Origin: an uncultured bacterium
GTDB taxonomy: Bacteria > Verrucomicrobiota > Kiritimatiellia > RFP12 > UBA1067
Reading direction: 5' to 3'
Assembly: GCA_902779075.1 (NCBI GenBank)
Contig: CACZAK010000197.1
Coordinates: 1 to 14,497 of the forward strand
Length of the DNA stretch: 14,497 bases
Position 1 is the stretch's first letter. Each line of letters opens with the position of its first letter. The translations under genes and the position numbers were made by a program. Shown in pieces: positions 1-7,600 of this stretch. The notes under the pieces are model-generated. The model worked only from the letters and a program-made list of their open reading frames with translations, was not told where the DNA came from and made no database searches.

Positions 1-300
1 GCGGGCGGCGGCGGCGGCGCGGCGATGTCCATCGGCGGCGGTGGCGGCGGCGGCGCGGGCGGTGGTGGCGGCGGCAGCGGCTCGTATGTCGTTGTCAGTG
101 GCTCGTCCTCCTACCACTCCACTAGCATCGACGGCGGCAAGGGCGGCAACGGCGGCGGCGGCACTGTCGGCGGCGGCGGCACGAAGTCCGGCGGCGAAGC
201 GAGTGAGTCGCATGAAAACTATGATGAACCCGGACATCCTACATCGAGGTCAGGCAAGGGCGGCGACGGCGGAAATGGCGGAACGCAGGGAGCGGGCGGC
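1..300 (+). repeat. Low-complexity GGC/GGN glycine-codon tract
   Basis: Two stretches (about 1-190 and 256-300) consist largely of GGC, GGT and GCG triplets encoding polyglycine with interspersed Ala, Ser, Thr, Asn and Lys. A less biased segment (about 190-255) separates them and encodes a polar insert. Triplet slippage here would change protein length without breaking frame. Confidence 0.75.
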
Positions 301-627
301 GACCTCTATGCGCTGCCGTCGGCGGCGCTGACCCTTTCCCCGGCGCGCGAGGCTGCGCAGCCGACGGCACAAACCTCCGGGGATGCCGTGGCCGCTCCAG
401 TTACCGTCACGTTCATGTCGGATGAGACGACTGTCGGCACGGAGCAGGCAACGCTTATGTTCGCGCCACCGGCTGCGCCGGGCCCTGCCGCCAAAGACGG
501 CTATTTATTCATTGGCTACTATACGGCCGCACGCGGAAGACGGCACGGCGAAGGCGCCGATTCCGCAAAGGACAGGCGACTACATTTTCCAGGGCTACTA
601 CACGGGGGACGGCGTGCAGGTCTTTGA
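1..627 (+). CDS. Gly-rich surface protein with InlB-like repeat, N-terminal part (5' partial, frame broken near 525-540)
   Basis: The frame is open at the left edge, so the true start, and any signal peptide, lies outside the window; ATG 25 is only an internal Met. Codons 1-105 are low-complexity glycine stretches (runs such as GGGGGAGGGG, GGKGGNGGGG, GKGGDGGNGG) split by a short polar insert. A region reading VTVTF (about 403-417) and GYLFIGYYT (499-525) follows, which fits the first half of a Listeria-Bacteroides (InlB B-type) repeat, a small beta domain of extracellular proteins. After about 532 this frame turns into an Arg/Gly/His-rich tail ending at 627, while the protein-like sequence continues in the next frame. 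The coding part of this entry is therefore probably 1 to about 532. Function is unknown; a cell-surface or secreted role is inferred from composition. Confidence 0.6.
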   Translation, partial: AGGGGGAAMSIGGGGGGGAGGGGGGSGSYVVVSGSSSYHSTSIDGGKGGNGGGGTVGGGGTKSGGEASESHENYDEPGHPTSRSGKGGDGGNGGTQGAGGDLYALPSAALTLSPAREAAQPTAQTSGDAVAAPVTVTFMSDETTVGTEQATLMFAPPAAPGPAAKDGYLFIGYYTAARGRRHGEGADSAKDRRLHFPGLLHGGRRAGL

Positions 628-1495
628 CGCAAGCGGCGCGCTTGTGGAAGGTGTGTTGTCGGGTCTGTCGCCGGAAACAACGCTCTACGCCCACTGGGCG
701 GTTCCCGAAGGCAGCGTCGTGAGGCTCGTCTATCGCGGGCAGCTGAACCTGCTGACGGGCGATCCTGCCGTAAACGATACGACCTATACGAAGAGGATGC
801 ACTTCCGCGTGTACGACGGATCGGATGCCACGACGCCGCTCTGGCAGACGGGTGACGCGGGGGTGGATGTGACCGTGAACGCCGACGGCAGCTTCGTCTA
901 TTCGTTCGGCGACGACAACCTCGCCGCGTTGATCGCGACGGGGCGTGTGACGCACGTGGGCCTGGCGCTCGGGGCAAGCGCCAGCACCGCCGTGGAGATG
1001 AAGCCGAGGCGCGAACTGAGGCCTGTCGCCGCAGTCAACCGCGCGCTCACGGCGGAAGGGGCGGCGCTTGACATCCGCATTGGGAACCTCGCCACCGAAA
1101 ACTCTCTGGTGGCGGCGGATGCCACGGTGTCGAAGCTCGAAGTCGCGGGCACGGTGAATGCGTACGGCGCCGGCAAGGTGTCGGTCTCGCCGCTGACGAT
1201 CGGTCCGGCGGAACGCACGAAGCTTCTGCGCGGAAAGGGCGTGAAGGTGTTTTCCAAAGCGAAGCCGACAGTGTTGTCCACCCCAGCCGGGGCGATATTG
1301 AGAGGGCAGGAGCTGGCTACTGCGCCGTCTGACGGCATCGCGCTCATTTCGAGCAAGGCGACCGGCAACCGCGCATTGCGCTGCCCGGCGGTCATACAAT
1401 ATTGCCGAAAGGGGGAGAAGGTACGCGCGCCCACGTCCGACGCGGGCGGGCTCAAGGTGACTTTCTTCCCGTTTGTCGGAAAGGAGGGCCGTTAA
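533..1495 (+). CDS. C-terminal part of the same Gly-rich/InlB-like protein, in the +1 frame
   Basis: From about 533 the plausible protein is in frame 2: GDYIFQGYYTGDG (575-613) then TLYAHW (680-697), the typical end of an InlB-type repeat. About 260 further residues of beta-rich sequence run to the stop at 1493-1495. The frame is open back to 383, but upstream of about 530 it is Arg/Ser-rich and unlike a protein. I see no convincing ribosome binding site for a separate gene, so I read this as the rest of the gene beginning left of the window. Removing one base near 526-535 (for example C532) joins the halves as GYYTAAAEDGT. The distal part (STPAGAILRGQELATAPSDG, then CPAVIQYCRKG) resembles, from memory only, C-termini of Gly-rich secreted proteins of gut PVC bacteria. 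The stop lies one base before the next start, suggesting translational coupling. It could be a true pseudogene or a sequencing error. Confidence 0.6.
   Translation, partial: AEDGTAKAPIPQRTGDYIFQGYYTGDGVQVFDASGALVEGVLSGLSPETTLYAHWAVPEGSVVRLVYRGQLNLLTGDPAVNDTTYTKRMHFRVYDGSDATTPLWQTGDAGVDVTVNADGSFVYSFGDDNLAALIATGRVTHVGLALGASASTAVEMKPRRELRPVAAVNRALTAEGAALDIRIGNLATENSLVAADATVSKLEVAGTVNAYGAGKVSVSPLTIGPAERTKLLRGKGVKVFSKAKPTVLSTPAGAILRGQELATAPSDGIALISSKATGNRALRCPAVIQYCRKGEKVRAPTSDAGGLKVTFFPFVGKEGR
1481..1487 (+). promoter_or_regulatory. Shine-Dalgarno deciding the start of the giant secreted protein
   Basis: AAGGAGG is a full anti-16S match, 9 bases before ATG 1497. It lies inside the last codons of the upstream frame (stop 1493-1495). 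This supports 1497 over the earlier in-frame TTG at 1473 and implies coupled translation. Confidence 0.85.
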
Positions 1496-1496
1496 A

Positions 1497-1607
1497 ATGT
1501 GGAAATGTGAAAATGTGAAAGTATCCAATACCAATACCAATTGGAAATTGGCAACATTGGGATTGGCAACACTGGCAACACTGGCAACATTCACCACGGC
1601 GCTGGCC
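1497..1607 (+). other. Signal peptide (residues 1-37) encoded by simple-sequence repeats
   Basis: The N-terminus carries lysines at 3, 7 and 17, then a hydrophobic stretch of repeated LAT units (codons 1548-1592), then TTALA before Glu38. The ALA|E site is a good signal peptidase I motif. There is no lipobox cysteine, so a soluble or surface-exposed secreted protein is expected. Confidence 0.8.
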
Positions 1608-4600
1608 GAGGTGCCGACGGATATGCAGCTCACGCTCGGTGAAGTGGAGTTGCCCGTTTACATCTACAGCAGCGGCAGCACAGCCGGCTACACGCAGCCG
1701 ACTGTGGCGTACCCGATTTCGACCGTCCGTGCGCCGACGTCGCCCGAAGAGCGGGTGACGTCCGTTTCGACCAAGGACAAGACGGTGCGGTGGGAGCTTG
1801 CGGCGTGGACGGTCGGCCGGACGCTTTCGGAGCAGCCGCCGGACGCTAAGCTCGGCGACTTCTGCACCGACACGATCTTTGATCCGAAAAGCATTGACTG
1901 GGCCGCGACCATGGCCTCGAACGCCACGGCGATCGCCGAAGGCCGGGTTGTCTTCGATGTCGGCGCATCGGACGAATACGAGCGTGTGATCTTCACCGCG
2001 AGCGGCGCAACGGAGCTGACGTGGGTGTCCACGTCGGGCGCGAGCGACTCGCGCACCTACAGCATCGGCAGCTCGTCGTCGGCGCGTCCATACAGGCTCT
2101 TCGCGACGCGCGTCGATGAGGCCAACAACGCCGCGTTCATCGACCTCACCGGAAAGTTCGTGAAGTTCTTCGGCGACAAGGACCTCTTGAAGAGCGTTTA
2201 CGAGGTGAAAGCGCAGGGCGTGTCCAACGTGGTTTACGGTATCGACTACGATTCGTCGAACACGAAAATGCTTACCGTGCGTTACAACGTGGACGAGCAG
2301 ACGGGCGCGATAAAATGTCCGCAGGGCCAGTTCGTGCTCGCCTACTACGACACCGAGACGAAAGACCACATGATCGCGCACATCGTCGTCGAGATCTGCC
2401 CTCCGAACGTGACGACGCTCAACGCCGAGGTCGGCGACTGCCTGCAGCCGGCCGGCGGCGGATACGCGGACGACAAGCTCTACGCGGTCGCCGCTGCCGG
2501 ACTTAATCGCGAGACCAACGACCCCCATTCGCCCTATCTTGAGCAATACAAGGCCGCGCAAGGGGAGGAACTGACAGACCCCGACCACGGCAAGGTGTTC
2601 GCCATCGCGCCGACGGACGTGACGACAAGTTCGTCCGGCATGGCCATGCCCTGGAAGGCGGAAGTCTTCTGGCAGACGGAAGACCCGATGAAGACGAAGT
2701 GGAACTTCGAGCACGACTATTATCTCATCAGCTGGCCGGAGAAGCCCCTGCGCGTCGTCGTGGCGCCAAGCGGGGCGCAGGCTGGCTGCCCCATGTACGT
2801 GCCCACGAACTACGTGGCGACGATGTCCGGCTTCAAGATGCCGGCAACGATTTCGGCCAACTACGACTCCAGCAAGGGAACGCTCGCGTTCAGTGGCCAG
2901 CAAGGCAGCAAGATCCTCGTCAAGCTCGCGAATCAGAGCGGAGCCGGTTGCCCGGCCTATCTCCCGGTGGAGCTGACGGACTACACCGAGAAGGCGGTGG
3001 CGACGCCCTGGATATTCGAATGGCCCGTCGGCAAGGAGCTGACGCCGCGCATCGGGCTTGAGGCGGGACCCGACGCGCGGGCGATGTCCGAGCGGGTGGA
3101 CGACAACCTCCCCGGCTACATCTACGAGCCGGAATCGCTCGGACGCAACTGGAACCCGCGGCTCTACCACCGCCCGGACGGAGAGTCCCTCGTTCCCGTC
3201 GATACGACGGTGTCTGTCGAAGACCTGATGGATGATGTGACGGGCGAGTCCGAAGACGATCCCTTCGAGGACCTTGAATCCGCAATTTACGGCGTCAACG
3301 AAAGCGCGTCCAAGATCCAGGTTTGGTGGCGCGCGAACTTCCAGACGCCGCAGATGAGCGTTCCGGTCACCTATCCGGCGCTCGTGCAGAACTACAAGGT
3401 GACGTGGAAGGAGGCGATGTCGCCTGGACTCTTCCCCGAGATCACGCTCTCGTCCCAGCTCGGCTCGGCCGATCCCCTGATGACGGCATGGGGAGCGCGT
3501 TCGCTCATGCTTCTCGAGACGAACGCGACGGCGAGCGTCGATCTCGGCAACCAGCGGCTGTTGACCAGCGCGTCGTCGGCGAGCGTCGGCTTCGCGTGCT
3601 ACGTGTCGCCGGATGCGATGGAGGACGACGAGATGGTGGCGACGCCCGGCCGCATCGCCAAGTGGACATTCGGCGACCGCGCCACGGGGGTTGCCGCCGA
3701 GATCGACGCGACGGACGGTTTCAGCGTCCAGGTCAAGCAGAAGATCGGCGCCAACGAGAAGACGGACACCCAGGCGGTTCCGGTCGGCGAGTGGTTCGAG
3801 GTCGAGGTGGAGCTACCCGCAATCGCCCTCGGTCACGGCGTGACCGCGACATACGGCGCGGCGGACGCAGCGGCGGGCGACTCCGCGACCTTCATCGCGC
3901 TCGACAGCCTCGGCCTCTGGTATGACGGAGGGACGAACGCCAGCGACGTCGTCTATGGCTTCGACTTCGCCTCCGACGACGATCTTGCGACGCTCGGCAC
4001 GAACGGGACGGTCCGCACGGCGATGGATTCGAACGGCAACGTCCTTTCCTGCCGCAACTGCTCCGTGCTCGGCGCGGGCGCGCCGGAGCCGTTTGCGCTG
4101 AAGCTGAAGGCCGAGGACGGCGTTGAGCCGGAGATCTACTACGAGAACGACTGGAATGCGATCGGCTACAACCCGAACGAAGAGCACGCGTTCGTGGACG
4201 TCAACGGAGACTACGTCGTCTGGGCGCTCCGCAACGACCTCAACACGGAATACACGTCCAAGCCGCTGGTGATGGTGATGTACGCCGAAAACGGGAAGGG
4301 CAAGATGCAGGCCTTCACCATTGCGACGATCTCGCAGGACTATCCCGAGATGGCGAGCTTCAACCTCGTCGGCAACGCGCTCGTGCCGCCAAAGCCGATC
4401 AGCCGCCTGGCCGGCTGCCAGACCTCCCTCGACACTGCCGCCTCTGCATTCGACTTCAGCGACAACGCCGTCGTCTACAAGGACCGCAAGAACGGACTCT
4501 GGGCGCGGCGCAACGGCATCACCTACGCCAAATACGGCTATCCGATGCAGACGGGCTTCTACTTCCCGTCGCTCGGCACGCAGCCCGCAGTCGGCACCCC

Positions 4601-7600
4601 GATCGCGTGGCTCTCTTGCGTGGACGTGGCGAACCCCGGCATGGCCCAGATCACCAACATCGACGCCGCCGTGGGCTGGAAGTGGACCGTCGACTGGCCC
4701 GAGAACGTGCCGGAGCTGAAGCTCGGCCAGGTGCTCACCAAGGCGACGCTGGGGCTTCCCGAGATGTGGAACGCCGCGTCGATGGCCGTCTGCTACCCGA
4801 ATCCCTCGCCCGCCGACGTCGCGGCCGGGAATTCGGACGGCGCGACGGTGGTGGAGCTGATCGACCCTACCGTCAAGCAGTCCTCGGCGAAGACGCTTCC
4901 CGTGAACGCCAGCTTCCCGTCCGAGTACGGCTTCGTCCTCGGACCTTCCGGCACGACGTTCCTCCGCAAGGGCAGGTACTACTTCACCGGGCTGCCGCCG
5001 TCGATTTCCGACCGTTTCTACATAACGGTCGAGGATGGCGGCATCCTCAACCCTGGCCTCCATGCGACGATGAACCTCGTCGGCCAGTACGTGGAGAAGG
5101 AGGCCGGCGGCTCCTATCTTGAGCTCAACGTGCTGACGGCTGCGGAGCGCGCGGCGATCAAGGCGCTGTGCAAGCTCGATCCGGCGCTGCACCAGACGGA
5201 AGTCAACAACTGGAACGCGGCGGCGGACTTGCTCGCCACGACGGAGGTGAAGCCGTCTCCCAGGACGAACTTAGGCGCCCCGGTCGAGACGGAAGGGCGC
5301 AAGGAGATGGCGCTCGTCTTCCCGAACAAGGACGTTTACAAGGAATGGGCCGGCAAGATGACGAACGACTCTTCGTCGGTCATGTCCAAGCGCTTCACGG
5401 TGGATGCATACGCGTTCAGCAAAATCGGCACGCCCTGGCAGGTCGTCGGCGGCAAGGCGATCGACAACATGGAGAACGTCACCTTCGCCACCTGGCACGA
5501 GGACAAGTGCGAGACACGAAAGGTGAAAGGCTCGCGTCTCGAAGGCGCCAAGTCGCGCTACGAGGAACTCGGGCTCAACACCTACCTCAACAAGGAATGG
5601 GACAACATCGTCTCCAACAAGAGCCCGTGGACGGTCGTTTACGTGAAAGGCCATTTCACATGGAAGACCAAGGATTATCCCGCCGCCAACACCTATATGG
5701 CGCGCGACCACTACGGCCTCATCGCGGACGGCACGGGCATCGGTTATGTGACGCTCATCGAGAATGACAACCCCGACACGACGCAGGTCTCCGAGGGTCT
5801 GCCCGTGCAGATGCACGTGATCAAGGTCGTCCCCGAACTCTACGCGGACGGCATCGCGGTGCTGACCGACTCGATGAACAAGCTCTCCGAGAAGCTGACG
5901 CTCCTCTACCGCACGCCGCTCGGTTCCACGTCGGACAAATACGAGTTCCAGTGGTGCTACACGACGCCGGAGACCGACGGCACGGTGCCGGACAAGGGGA
6001 CCGCCTCCTGGAAGGACAAGGCCCTGGAGACGGGCCTCGTCTCGGTGCAGCTCGGCGAGAACGGTGCGAACCTGCAGGACTACGTGAACACCTACTACAC
6101 ACTGCGCTACCGTCCGGTCAAGGGGTCGGCCACGTGGGAACTCCTCGCGGCGGCGCATCCGGAATGGACCAGCGACGAGCAGTTCTGGAGCCGGTGGGCG
6201 GACGAACAGCTCGCGGAAGGGTGGCTGCAGCGCGTCCTCAACTCGCTCACGCCGTTCGCGCAGCGCGTGGAAGACTTCTACAACAACCCGAGTGACATCT
6301 GGTTCACGATGCTCGAGCAGATCGGCAAACCCTACCAGGGCGATGTGGCGCTCAACAACGACAACCTTACGGAGGTCGGTCTCCTGGAGCTCTACCAGAC
6401 CGTCTTCAACCGCGCGGAGTCGCTGCTCGTGGCGGCCGGCGGAAACAACATCGACATGTCGAAGCAGCTCATCCTTGCGCAGACGCGCATGGGCGAGTTC
6501 TACACACTCCTCGGCGCCGAGGCGTATTCCGACGCGAAGAACCCGCTCATCTCGCCGACCACCGACGGACAGCAGTTCCCGTCCGGCACCTTCTCGTTCG
6601 CGAACCAGGTGCCGTCGCTCCTCGACGAGGAGCTGGCGCTCCTCCGCGGCCGCACGGCGGCGACGCAGTTCCCGCGCATGACCGAGGCGCCGCTCTACAA
6701 CCGCCTCGCATGGAACCTCACCAAGGGCATCACCGAGGGCGAGCCCGCGTACGTCGCCAACTACGGCATCCGCGCCCGCGACGGCATCCTCGACGTCAAC
6801 TGCGCGGCGGTCCAGTATCCGCAGGGCCACGGCGACGCCTGGGGCCACTACCTCTCGGCGCTCACCGGCTACTACAGGCTCCTCAGGAACCCCTGGTTCG
6901 ACTGGGCGGCGGCGATGGGCGAGATGCTCATGGACCAGAAGCTCATGAACGTCGACTACCAGGACGAGTCGAAGTTCGCCGACGCGGCCGTGAAGCTCGT
7001 CCAGACCGGCACGGACGTGATGGACCTCACCCTGCGCAAGGCGTACAAGGAATGCGGGGGAACAGGGAACGGGGAACGGGGAACGGGCGTGACGGCCGCC
7101 TACTTCGACGCAAACAGGGAGCAGGCGTTCGGCTACGGCGAATGGGCGACGCGCACCGGCCTCGCCGCCGCGTACAACTGGATGACGGTGAACGCGCTCC
7201 TGCCGACGAACGACGCGCCGTACCAGGCCTTCACGGACAAGGGCATCAAGAAGATCGACCGCACCACGGCGTCGCAGCTGCCTGTCCTCGCGTCGTCCGT
7301 CCGCGTCGTGGAGCGCAAGCTCCAGGGCTTCGAGGCCGGGTCGAACCCGCTCGGACTTTCCGAAAACGCGATCCCGTTCGACATCGACCCCGACCGCCTC
7401 GCGCAGAAGGAGTCGCATTTCGAGCAGATTCTCGAGCGCGCCGAGAAGTCGCTTGCAAACTGCCGCACGGTCCTCGAATACGCGAACGTCTATGGCTCGT
7501 GCCTCGCGCAGATCTCGAAGAACGAAGAGTCGGTGATCGCGGACATGGCGATGCAGGAGCAGGCCTTCAACAACCAGCTCATCGCCATCTACGGCACGCC

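Noticed and set aside
1473..1496. Upstream TTG start for the giant protein
   Set aside because: It lies before the AAGGAGG Shine-Dalgarno and inside the previous gene. ATG 1497 has ideal spacing and a proper signal peptide n-region.
1452..3170. 572-codon open frame on the - strand
   Set aside because: It is a shadow of the giant gene's 5' part and runs through the repeat-encoded signal-peptide region. No independent ribosome binding site or motif supports it.
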